The notes under the pieces are model-generated. The model was not told the DNA's origin, ran no database searches, and was given only the letters and a program-made list of their open reading frames with translations. A stretch of DNA of 7,418 bases from positions 1-7,418 of the forward strand of contig DKIP01000039.1 in NCBI GenBank assembly GCA_002454335.1. The letters run 5' to 3'. This stretch comes from Cytophagaceae bacterium UBA6715 (GTDB lineage Bacteria; Bacteroidota; Bacteroidia; Cytophagales; Spirosomataceae). Shown one piece after another: positions 1 through 6,666 of the stretch. The position numbers were made by a program, and so were the translations under genes. The stretch's first letter is position 1, and each line of letters opens with the position of its first letter.

Positions 1-914
1 CAAATGCAAAAGCAGTTGGCGAATTTGGAATTGATGTCGCTAACATGTTTGAATTTTGGGACTGGGTTGGAGGTCGTTACTCGTTGTGGTCAGCAATTGG
101 ATTATCTATTTCCCTCTCAATAGGCTTTGATAATTTCGAATTATTGCTTGCTGGAGCCAACGAGATGGACGAGCACTTTGCTACAGCATCATTTGATAAA
201 AACATGCCAGTAATTTTAGCCTTACTAGGTATTTGGTATGTAAATTTCTTTGATGCCGCCACACATGCTATTTTACCTTATGATCAATACATGCATCGAT
301 TTGCGGCATATTTCCAACAAGGGGATATGGAATCGAATGGTAAATCCGTAGATCGCAATGGAAACCGAGTTACTTACGCAACAGGGCCTGTGATCTGGGG
401 AGAACCTGGAACGAATGGCCAACATGCATTTTATCAATTAATTCATCAAGGAACTCAATTAATTCCAGCTGATTTTATTGCACCAGCAATTACGCACAAT
501 AAAATCGGTAATCACCATACTTTGTTAATGTCAAATTTCTTTGCACAAACTGAAGCATTGATGAATGGTAAGACAAAGGAGGTTGTGGAAGCTGAATTAG
601 TCAAAGCGGGAATGCCTGAAACTGAAATAGCCAGATTAAGCCCATTCAAAGTATTTGAAGGCAATAAGCCTACGAACTCGATTCTTGTCAAGGAAATTAA
701 TCCAAAGACATTAGGGGCATTAATCGCCATGTATGAGCACAAAATCTTTGTTCAAGGAGTGATTTGGAATGTATTCTCTTTTGATCAGTGGGGAGTAGAA
801 TTAGGCAAACAACTAGCCAATTCCATCCTACCCGAATTAGAACATAATGAAAAAATCCATTCGCATGATAGTTCTACGAATGGATTAATTAATCAATTTA
901 AAGCTTGGCGCTAA
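1..914 (+). CDS. pgi: Glucose-6-phosphate isomerase, 5'-truncated by the window edge
   Basis: Cytoplasmic enzyme interconverting glucose 6-phosphate and fructose 6-phosphate in glycolysis and gluconeogenesis. The reading frame is open from the window edge; the first whole codon is at base 3, and residues NAKAVGEFGIDVAN precede the Met at 45, so that Met is internal. The 303 visible residues are the C-terminal part of a family of about 550 residues. Visible hallmarks are the first family signature (DWVGGRYSLWSAIG, about 57-98), the active-site stretch WGEPGTNGQHAFYQLIHQGT, and the second signature ending FDQWGVELGK. By position relative to animal PGI, the catalytic Glu is at 402-404, the His at 495-497 and the Lys at 807-809; all three are present. 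The C-terminal DSSTNGLI motif is also intact. The stop TAA (912-914) directly touches the stop of the convergent hisS. A terminator for this gene lies inside hisS. The family assignment is essentially certain. Confidence 0.98.
   Translation, partial: NAKAVGEFGIDVANMFEFWDWVGGRYSLWSAIGLSISLSIGFDNFELLLAGANEMDEHFATASFDKNMPVILALLGIWYVNFFDAATHAILPYDQYMHRFAAYFQQGDMESNGKSVDRNGNRVTYATGPVIWGEPGTNGQHAFYQLIHQGTQLIPADFIAPAITHNKIGNHHTLLMSNFFAQTEALMNGKTKEVVEAELVKAGMPETEIARLSPFKVFEGNKPTNSILVKEINPKTLGALIAMYEHKIFVQGVIWNVFSFDQWGVELGKQLANSILPELEHNEKIHSHDSSTNGLINQFKAWR
850..886 (-). terminator. Probable hisS terminator nested inside pgi
   Basis: Read on the minus strand, a perfect 10-bp stem (877-886 with 854-863, arm AATCCATTCG) encloses a 13-nt loop and runs into six T (complement of A850-A855, two of them in the stem). 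It begins 28 nt beyond the hisS stop, the right place and orientation to end hisS transcription. On the plus strand the hairpin is not followed by a T-run, so the signal is directional. The same bases encode the conserved HDSSTNG region of Pgi, so they are under double constraint. The stem holds only four G/C pairs and the loop is large, so strength is uncertain. Confidence 0.6.
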
Positions 915-2288
915 TTAAATAGATGCCATGTATTCAATTAATTGCGAAATGGAGAGAACTCGTTGCTCTCCATTTTTCATGTCTTTTACTGACACAGTTT
1001 GGTCTTTTATCTCCTGTTCACCAATAACACCTACAAAAGGAATGCCTTTCTTATCGGCAAATTCAAATGACTTTTTAATTTTGACAATATCAGGATAAAC
1101 TTCACTGGGGATATTTGCTTTACGCAATTGGTTTGATATACTAATGGCTAATTCTTGACCTGCTTCATCAAAATAAGTAAACAATATTTGACTTGCACTA
1201 ATTTGAATATTTGGAAACAAATCTAATTCGCGCATAACATCAATAATTCGTTCAATTCCAAAAGATATACCTACACCACTCATATTAGGTAATCCAAACG
1301 CCGCAGTTAGGTTATCATAACGTCCACCACCAACAATTGAACCAAAGGGCACATCAATGGATTTCCCTTCGTAGATTAGCCCAGTGTAATAGCTTAAACC
1401 ACGAGCTAATTTAAAATCGAATATCAAATTAGCATTATCAAAACCATTTAAATCAGCTAAACGCAATACAGTTTTGATTTCATCCAACCCAGCCAAACCT
1501 AAAACATTGTCGCCTAAAAAATCTGCCAATAGCTTAATTTTAGCTTCGTTAGAACCTTCGTAGGTAAATAAATTTTTTAAATCGGCTATTTGATCAATTT
1601 GAAAACCATTTGATTGTAATTCTTCCGCAACAGCATCCCAACCAATTTTATCTAATTTATCGATTGCGACAGCAAAGGCAACAAAAAGATCTGATGCCCC
1701 CAAACGATCAACAATACCCGCTAAAATTTTGCGTGAATTAATAATAAGATTCGTTCGCAAATTTAAGGATTGAAAAATTGCTTGAAAAAGTGCAATTAAT
1801 TCCGCTTCATTGACCAATGAATCCGACCCTATAATGTCTGCATCACATTGATAAAATTCACGATATCTCCCCTTTTGCGGTCGGTCTGCACGCCAAACTG
1901 GCTGAATTTGTGAGCGTCTAAAAGGGAAAGCAATATCATTGCGATTCATAGCTACAAATCGAGCAAAAGGAACTGTTAAATCATAGCGTAAGCCCTTTTC
2001 AGAAATCTGAGGAAGTAATGACTTAGAACCTAATGTCAAGGGATCACCATGAACTTTGCTTAAATAGTCCCCTGAATTAATAATTTTAAAAAGCAATTGA
2101 TCTCCTTCATCGCCATATTTACCTGTTAATACCGATAGATTCTCCATGGCTGGGGTTTCTATTGACTGAAAGCCAAACGCCTCAAAATGTTTCTTAATCG
2201 TTGAAAACACATAGCTACGAATAGCCATTTCTTGGGGACCAAAATCTCGTGTGCCTCTAGCGTTTGTAGGCTTTTGTAATACTTTCAT
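915..2288 (-). CDS. hisS: Histidine--tRNA ligase (histidyl-tRNA synthetase)
   Basis: Class II aminoacyl-tRNA synthetase that charges tRNA-His with histidine in the cytoplasm. The 457-residue product is complete. The N-terminal KPTNARGTRDF matches the usual start of the family (KGTRDF), which supports the ATG at 2286-2288. Motif 1 lies around residues 35-50 (ending in IETPAME), RYDLTVPFAR at 101-110, and motif 2 at about 122-150 (VWRADRPQKGRYREFYQCDAD region, Arg133). The histidine-binding loop LARGLSYYTG is at 294-303 and motif 3 GVGISFGIERI at 338-348 (Arg347). The C-terminal anticodon-binding domain covers about 362-457. In the histidine-binding loop a Ser (299) stands where many homologues have Asp (RGLDYY). 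The gene converges on pgi with adjacent stops and diverges from the small ORF at 2371. No Shine-Dalgarno sequence is seen upstream. Confidence 0.98.
   Translation of the reverse strand: MKVLQKPTNARGTRDFGPQEMAIRSYVFSTIKKHFEAFGFQSIETPAMENLSVLTGKYGDEGDQLLFKIINSGDYLSKVHGDPLTLGSKSLLPQISEKGLRYDLTVPFARFVAMNRNDIAFPFRRSQIQPVWRADRPQKGRYREFYQCDADIIGSDSLVNEAELIALFQAIFQSLNLRTNLIINSRKILAGIVDRLGASDLFVAFAVAIDKLDKIGWDAVAEELQSNGFQIDQIADLKNLFTYEGSNEAKIKLLADFLGDNVLGLAGLDEIKTVLRLADLNGFDNANLIFDFKLARGLSYYTGLIYEGKSIDVPFGSIVGGGRYDNLTAAFGLPNMSGVGISFGIERIIDVMRELDLFPNIQISASQILFTYFDEAGQELAISISNQLRKANIPSEVYPDIVKIKKSFEFADKKGIPFVGVIGEQEIKDQTVSVKDMKNGEQRVLSISQLIEYMASI
947..977 (+). terminator. Probable pgi terminator nested inside hisS
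   Basis: A perfect 10-bp stem (AAATGGAGAG at 947-956 with CTCTCCATTT at 966-975) encloses a 9-nt loop and is followed by a T-run ending at 977 (T973-T977). It starts 32 nt after the pgi stop and points along the pgi transcript. On the opposite strand the hairpin lacks a comparable T-run. The bases lie within the last codons of hisS (the KNGEQRVLS region). Confidence 0.72.
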
Positions 2289-2370
2289 AAAACAAATTTA
2301 ATTATTCGAGGGATATTATTTGATATATAACCAATAATTCCTATTTTTGCAGACCAAAATTATTATCGAC
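2289..2370. other. Divergent intergenic region between hisS and the small ORF
   Basis: This 82-nt region separates two divergent starts. It contains the plus-strand promoter described at 2319-2349. For hisS, a TAAATTTG (2300 to 2293 on the minus strand) matches the -7 consensus but has no TTTG at the right distance and would start transcription at or next to the hisS ATG. No operator repeat or riboswitch is evident. Confidence 0.5.
2319..2349 (+). promoter_or_regulatory. Bacteroidota-type promoter for the small ORF at 2371
   Basis: TTTG at 2319-2322, a 19-nt spacer, and TATTTTTG at 2342-2349 match the known Bacteroidota vegetative sigma consensus (TTTG about -33, TANNTTTG about -7, 19-21 nt apart). 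The expected transcription start is near 2354-2356, giving a leader of about 15 nt before the ATG at 2371. It lies in the 82-nt divergent region shared with hisS. Confidence 0.75.
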
Positions 2371-2514
2371 ATGGCCGTAACTAGACTAAAAAGAAAAGAC
2401 AGAAGAAATAAAGCAGTAGCTAACAATAAAGTTGAAGCTATCAAAATCTTAAAACAAAGACCTATTATTAAATTAGTAGACGTTGAGGCTATCAAAGCTT
2501 CATTTGCTAAATAA
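2371..2514 (+). CDS. Small basic protein of unknown function (47 aa)
   Basis: A short ORF starting ATG GCC GTA ACT and ending in tandem TAA TAA stops (2512-2517). The 47-residue product begins MAVTRLKRKDRRNKAV and ends IKASFAK. It has 14 Lys/Arg against 4 Asp/Glu, no Cys, no signal peptide and no hydrophobic segment. The first 14 residues are especially basic. VEAIK occurs twice (residues 21-25 and 38-42). I do not recognise a named family. The strong case for a real gene is the packaging: a consensus promoter 21 nt upstream, a double stop, and a strong intrinsic terminator 20 nt downstream, making a compact monocistronic unit. A nucleic-acid- or ribosome-associated role is suggested by the charge only. 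It could alternatively be a ribosome-associated peptide too short for standard annotation. Confidence 0.82.
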   Translation: MAVTRLKRKDRRNKAVANNKVEAIKILKQRPIIKLVDVEAIKASFAK

Positions 2515-2534
2515 TAAATATTTCTTGAAATTAG

Positions 2535-2562
2535 AACCGGTATTTGATACCGGTTTTTTTTT
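2535..2562 (+). terminator. Strong intrinsic terminator after the small ORF
   Basis: A perfect 9-bp stem (AACCGGTAT at 2535-2543 with ATACCGGTT at 2547-2555) has a 3-nt TTG loop and a run of nine T (2554-2562). It lies 20 nt after the small ORF's stop and ends only 23 nt before the DUF1080 start codon. Confidence 0.9.
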
Positions 2563-2585
2563 GTTCAAAAATGACTCATCTAAAT

Positions 2586-3341
2586 ATGAAAAAGACAAAG
2601 ATAATTATTGCCGTATTAGGCCTAGGTGTATGTTTCGCATCTCAAGCACAAGATCATCGCCACGTAGTAACAAATCCTACTAAACCAGATGCTACTGAGT
2701 TTTGGGATCCAGAAGTACGTGTGGTAACACCGGGAGCTATTCCTTCTGATGCAATTGTGTTATTTGATGGTAAGAATTTAGATCAATGGGAATCGATCAA
2801 AGATGGTGGCCCAGCGCAATGGAAAGTTCAAGATGGCAAAATGACTGTTGTACGTGGAGCAGGTCATATTTCTACGAAACAAAAATTCACAAATTACCAA
2901 TTGCATATTGAATGGCAGTCCCCTATCGAGCCAGAAACCCTAAAAAGTCAGGGAAAAGGGAATAGTGGTATTTTCATGCAAGGAATGTATGAGGTACAAG
3001 TATTAAACTCGTATAAAAATCGTACTTATCGCAACGGCCAAGCAGGAAGTATCTACAAACAAACTGCACCATTGGTTAATGCAACTTCTCCGATGGGCGA
3101 ATGGAATATTTATGATATCATTTATACAGCACCCGTATTTACGGTAAATGGCGGTATTGAAACACCTGCATACGTAACTGTTATACACAATGGAGTTGTT
3201 GTTCAGAATCACACTAAAATTCAAGGGACAACGGAATACATTGGCCAACCGCTAAATCCGGTACATGGCGCTGGTCCAATCAGTTTACAAGACCATGGTA
3301 ACGCTGTAAGTTTCCGCAACATTTGGTTGCGCGAAATGTAA
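2586..3341 (+). CDS. Secreted DUF1080 (3-keto-disaccharide hydrolase family) protein
   Basis: A 251-residue exported protein of the family Pfam calls 3-keto-disaccharide hydrolase (DUF1080), a concanavalin-like beta-sandwich fold common in Bacteroidota and Planctomycetota and linked to carbohydrate breakdown. Residues 1-21 form a Sec signal peptide: MKKTK, a hydrophobic core to about residue 17, then ASQA with likely cleavage before QDH. The Cys at 16 does not sit in a proper lipobox (L-G-V-C), so a lipoprotein is unlikely. The domain runs from about 53 to 251: AIVLFDGKNLDQW at its start, GNSGIFMQGMYEVQVLNSY in the middle, and the terminal SLQDHGNAVSFRNIWLRE, all typical. The ATG at 2586 is chosen because it gives a normal signal peptide; an in-frame ATG at 2571 would only add MTHLN. 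No promoter is recognised between the preceding terminator and the start. The natural substrate cannot be read from the sequence. Confidence 0.93.
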   Translation: MKKTKIIIAVLGLGVCFASQAQDHRHVVTNPTKPDATEFWDPEVRVVTPGAIPSDAIVLFDGKNLDQWESIKDGGPAQWKVQDGKMTVVRGAGHISTKQKFTNYQLHIEWQSPIEPETLKSQGKGNSGIFMQGMYEVQVLNSYKNRTYRNGQAGSIYKQTAPLVNATSPMGEWNIYDIIYTAPVFTVNGGIETPAYVTVIHNGVVVQNHTKIQGTTEYIGQPLNPVHGAGPISLQDHGNAVSFRNIWLREM

Positions 3342-3360
3342 TCCAATTAAAATTTTCATT

Positions 3361-3397
3361 AGGAAGGTTTTTTATCTGAAAAACCTTCCTTTTTTTT
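3361..3397 (+). terminator. Strong intrinsic terminator after the DUF1080 gene
   Basis: A perfect 12-bp stem (AGGAAGGTTTTT at 3361-3372 with AAAAACCTTCCT at 3379-3390) has a 6-nt loop and is followed by a run of eight T (3390-3397). It starts 19 nt after the DUF1080 stop. Its last T is only 5 nt before the ATG of the next gene, so it may also act as a leader hairpin for the downstream operon. Confidence 0.9.
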
Positions 3398-3402
3398 GTT
3401 CT

Positions 3403-4167
3403 ATGAAACATATTATCAGCTGGGTACTTCGTCACATACCAAGAAAAATTATCCAATTATTTGCACATCGATTATTAATATTTTACAGCCTATTTTTAAA
3501 AGGCTCTAAAGTTTATTGCCCTGTATGCGATCATTCATTTTCGAAATTTTTACCTTACGGGCGTTTGAAGCCGAGAGAAAATGCACTTTGTCCTTCCTGT
3601 TTAAGCTTAGAAAGACATCGTTTAATGCATTTATTCCTTAAAAAAGAAACCAATTTCTATACATCAAAACCTCGCGTTCTACATGTAGCACCTGAATATT
3701 GCTTCATTGAACGTTTTGAAAACTATTTAGGAGAAAACTATATAACGGCTGACATCGAATCACCTTTGGCGAAAGTAAAAATGGATTTACACGATATTCC
3801 ATTCCCAGATAATTCTTTCGATGTGGTATTTTGTAACCATGTTTTGGAACACGTAAAAGATGATGTACGCTGTATGCAAGAAATTAGACGGGTATTAAAG
3901 CCTGACGGATTTGCTCTGTGCCAGAGTCCGCAGCGTTATGATCTCGAAACAACCTATGAGGATGCTAGTATTACAGATCCCAAAGAACGAGAAATTCATT
4001 TTTTACAGGATGATCATCTCCGAATTTATGGTCGGGATTTTGGAAAACAATTAGAGAATGCTGGCTTTACCGTAATACCGGTGAATATGATTGACAAATT
4101 AGGAACTAACGAGAGTATTCGAATGGCGTTGCCAATGGAAGAAATCATTTACCAGTGTAAAAAATAA
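3403..4167 (+). CDS. Class I SAM-dependent methyltransferase with N-terminal CxxC/CxxC module
   Basis: A 254-residue predicted methyltransferase of the Methyltransf_11 type; substrate unknown. After a basic, partly hydrophobic N-terminus (1-33) come two Cys pairs, CPVC (39-42) and CPSC (63-66), which look like a zinc-ribbon, then the conserved-looking SLERHRL (68-74). The methyltransferase fold follows: VLHVAPE at 92-98 takes the place of the usual glycine-rich motif I, YITADIES (113-120) is the acidic end of beta 2, and DLHDIPFPDNSFDVVFCNHVLEHV is motif II/III; its HVLEHV core and RRVLKPDGFAL are characteristic. The product resembles a Bacteroidota subfamily I recall with this same N-terminus, which supports the start at 3403 despite the terminator only 5 nt upstream. 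Its stop is 1 nt from the start of the aminopeptidase gene, implying one transcript and possible translational coupling. Confidence 0.88.
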   Translation: MKHIISWVLRHIPRKIIQLFAHRLLIFYSLFLKGSKVYCPVCDHSFSKFLPYGRLKPRENALCPSCLSLERHRLMHLFLKKETNFYTSKPRVLHVAPEYCFIERFENYLGENYITADIESPLAKVKMDLHDIPFPDNSFDVVFCNHVLEHVKDDVRCMQEIRRVLKPDGFALCQSPQRYDLETTYEDASITDPKEREIHFLQDDHLRIYGRDFGKQLENAGFTVIPVNMIDKLGTNESIRMALPMEEIIYQCKK

Positions 4168-4168
4168 G

Positions 4169-5455
4169 ATGCGCTATCAACCTTTTCCTTCCGAACTATT
4201 TATCAAGAACCGCAATAAGTTAATTGCTGAATTACCGCCTAAATCCATAGTGTTAATTAGTTCCAATGACATCATGCCCACCAATGCTGATGGAACTATG
4301 GGCTTTAAGCAACAAACAGATTTATTTTATTTGTCGGGCCTAGACCAAGAAGAAACACTCCTCTTGATCTACCCTGATGCTCCCGAGGCGCATTTGAAAG
4401 AAATTGCTTTTGTGCGTGAGACCTCTGAATTAATCGCCATCTGGGAAGGTCATAAATATACCAAAGAAGAGGCAGCAGCCATTAGTGGAATTAAAAACAT
4501 TCAGTGGACGAGCCATTTTGAGGCCATGTTAAAAACATTAATCTATTCAGCTGATACGGTTTATATGATCGACAATGAACATATGCGAAATAGTTCATTA
4601 GTTGAAACACAAAACGCGCGACTTGTTCAAGAAATAAAAGACAAATATCCACTGCATCGTATTGGCCGATTAGCCCCTATTCTGAATACCTTACGTATGA
4701 AGAAGGAGCCTGAAGAGATTGCTGCTATGCAAAAAGCCATTGATATTACAGAAAGTGGATTTAGACGAGTTTTAGGATTTACCAAACCTGGAGTTTGGGA
4801 AAACGAAATCGAAGCCGAGTTCATTCATGAATTCATCAAATCTCGTAGCGGTGGATTTGCCTATACACCTATCATCGCTTCAGGCACAAATGCCTGTGTA
4901 TTGCATTACATCGAGAATGAGCGGGTTTGCCAAGATGGGGAATTACTTTTATTAGACGTAGGCGCTTGTTATGGCAATTACAATGCAGACATGACCCGAA
5001 CAATTCCAGTCAATGGGAAATTTACTCCACGCCAAAAAGAAGTCTATAAGGCTGTACAAGCTGTATTAAATTACGCAACTGATTTAATGCGTCCAGGTGT
5101 TTATTGGGTAGATTATCAAAAATCAGTTGAAAAGTTCATGGAAGAGCAATTAATTGGTTTAGGCTTATTCACAAAACAAGATGTTGATAATCAAGACACT
5201 AGCAATCCTTTGTTCAAAAAATACTTTATGCATGGGGTTGCTCACCATTTAGGATTAGATGTTCATGATGTGTGGGATAAGTACAAGCCATTTGAAGCGG
5301 GCATGGTATTAACATGTGAACCCGGAATATACATACGTGAAGAAGGCATTGGGATTCGACTTGAAAATAATTTATTGATTACCGATGGACCTGCCATTAA
5401 TTTAATGGCGAATATACCTATCGATATCGAGGAAATTGAATCGTTAATGTCATAG
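4169..5455 (+). CDS. pepP: Xaa-Pro aminopeptidase (aminopeptidase P, M24B)
   Basis: A cytoplasmic dimetal peptidase that removes an N-terminal residue preceding proline. The 428 residues are close to the E. coli PepP length of about 440. Residues 1 to about 135 are the aminopeptidase P N-terminal domain (QQTDLFYLSGLDQEE is typical); the pita-bread M24 catalytic domain runs from about 175. By alignment with E. coli PepP the five metal ligands are all present: Asp263, Asp274, His359, Glu384 and Glu399. The assisting histidines His246, His355 and His366 also fit (HGVAHHLGLDVHD). No signal peptide is seen. The ATG begins 1 nt after the methyltransferase stop, and the DUF819 gene begins 2 nt after its TAG, so it is embedded in an operon. 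The pepP label follows the domain match; other M24B subfamilies such as prolidase are less likely given the N-terminal domain. Confidence 0.95.
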   Translation: MRYQPFPSELFIKNRNKLIAELPPKSIVLISSNDIMPTNADGTMGFKQQTDLFYLSGLDQEETLLLIYPDAPEAHLKEIAFVRETSELIAIWEGHKYTKEEAAAISGIKNIQWTSHFEAMLKTLIYSADTVYMIDNEHMRNSSLVETQNARLVQEIKDKYPLHRIGRLAPILNTLRMKKEPEEIAAMQKAIDITESGFRRVLGFTKPGVWENEIEAEFIHEFIKSRSGGFAYTPIIASGTNACVLHYIENERVCQDGELLLLDVGACYGNYNADMTRTIPVNGKFTPRQKEVYKAVQAVLNYATDLMRPGVYWVDYQKSVEKFMEEQLIGLGLFTKQDVDNQDTSNPLFKKYFMHGVAHHLGLDVHDVWDKYKPFEAGMVLTCEPGIYIREEGIGIRLENNLLITDGPAINLMANIPIDIEEIESLMS

Positions 5456-5457
5456 GC

Positions 5458-6651
5458 ATGATTCAGGGAGAGCTTTCCATATTTATTAGTTTGATAATCA
5501 TGTTGGCGGGTATTTTTTACCTGTCAAAATTAAAATCTCGAATCGTCAAACTTGTATTTAGTGTCATACCTCCTTTATTATTTTGTTATTTTCTACCTTC
5601 CTTATTAGTGGAACAAGGAATCATTGTTATAGGAAATGTAGATCTAAATGGAACTTTAGCTAAAACGCTATTACCCTTTTGCATCTTTTATTTTACCTTA
5701 GGACTTCCATTAGTAAAACTTAAGGCTATTGGTCAGAAGCCGATTATTTTATTCCTTGTTGGTGCATTAGGCGTCATCATTGGTGGACCTATTTCATTAC
5801 TGATTAGTCACTACTTTTTCCCAACCGAATTTAATGCTGAATCATTTAAAGGCTTAGCGACGATTGCTGGATCTTGGATTGGGGGGACAGCAAATCAGAT
5901 GGCTTTAAATGCTATATTTTTACCTAATGCCGATGAATTGGCTAAAGCTGTAACGGTAGACGTATTTTTTGGGGAAACGTGGTTGGCCATCTTATTATTT
6001 ATGATTCCTTTTCAGAAAAAGATAAATCAATACTTGAAGGCGTCAGTTAATCGTGAAGATATTTCTGTTGATTGGGAGGAAGATTTGACAGTCAAAATAT
6101 TTACCTTCAATAATCTCATTTATATTTTAGGTTTAGGATTTTTCATAACGGTTTTAAGCACTTATGCTGGTAAGTATCTGAGTGAATTAATTGCCATAAC
6201 ATTTCTTAATCAAAGTTTTTGGACATTCTTTATCTGTACTGTCATGGGAATTGGAATAGGGATTAGTCCATTGAAGCGCTTATATGCTGCTGGCGGAGAT
6301 GTTATTGCAACACTTTTCCTCTATTTTATCATTGCATCCATCGGATTAAAAATATCATTAAGTCATTTATTTTCTACTCCTCTCCTACTATTTACAGGAT
6401 TTATATGGATAAGCATTCATGGCTTAGTTATATTTGTAGTTGGAAAATGGATGAAGGCCCCATATCATTACATGGCTATCGCATCGCAGGCTAATGTGGG
6501 CGGGATTGCTTCAACATCCGTAATCGCAACGGCGTTTAGTCCAATTTTAGCTCCATTAGGCGTCATATTGGCATTATTAGGTTATGCCATAGGTACCTAT
6601 GGAGGATATTTATCGGCAATACTCATGCAATGGGTCAGCCAAACTTATTAG
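5458..6651 (+). CDS. DUF819 (YjcL-like) multi-spanning membrane protein
   Basis: A 397-residue polytopic inner-membrane protein of the DUF819 family, a putative transporter whose substrate is not established. Hydrophobic segments fall at about 5-22, 33-52, 69-87, 94-120, 168-185, 216-235, 252-270, 282-300, 308-330 and 362-390, giving roughly ten or more spans. Two similar glycine- and small-residue-rich stretches, GSWIGGTANQMAL (138-150) and ASQANVGGIASTSV (342-355), lie in the two halves and suggest an inverted-repeat transporter fold. A charged cytoplasm-like loop lies around 186-212. It starts 2 nt after the pepP stop and ends in three consecutive in-frame stops (TAG TAG TAA, 6649-6657), 9 nt before lepA. 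Function in the operon is unknown. Confidence 0.9.
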   Translation: MIQGELSIFISLIIMLAGIFYLSKLKSRIVKLVFSVIPPLLFCYFLPSLLVEQGIIVIGNVDLNGTLAKTLLPFCIFYFTLGLPLVKLKAIGQKPIILFLVGALGVIIGGPISLLISHYFFPTEFNAESFKGLATIAGSWIGGTANQMALNAIFLPNADELAKAVTVDVFFGETWLAILLFMIPFQKKINQYLKASVNREDISVDWEEDLTVKIFTFNNLIYILGLGFFITVLSTYAGKYLSELIAITFLNQSFWTFFICTVMGIGIGISPLKRLYAAGGDVIATLFLYFIIASIGLKISLSHLFSTPLLLFTGFIWISIHGLVIFVVGKWMKAPYHYMAIASQANVGGIASTSVIATAFSPILAPLGVILALLGYAIGTYGGYLSAILMQWVSQTY

Positions 6652-6666
6652 TAGTAAAAAACATAC

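Noticed and set aside
77..262. Antisense open frame within pgi
   Set aside because: It lies wholly opposite the conserved pgi catalytic domain, has no recognisable protein character and no promoter.
883..944. Short palindromes GATTAATTAATC (883-894) and CAATTAATTG (935-944) around the converging stops
   Set aside because: They are AT-rich and short, expected often in this base composition, and partly within coding sequence; not supported as operator sites.
2544..2585. Longer DUF1080 start at a TTG inside the terminator loop
   Set aside because: It would begin inside the terminator hairpin and bury the signal peptide behind extra residues; the ATG at 2586 gives a normal signal peptide.
2483..2683. 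Open frame overlapping the small ORF end and the DUF1080 signal peptide
   Set aside because: It runs across a strong terminator and out of frame with two well-supported genes; its translation is low-complexity Ser/Arg.
3003..3248. Antisense open frame within the DUF1080 gene
   Set aside because: It mirrors a conserved domain, has no promoter, and its translation resembles no protein I know.
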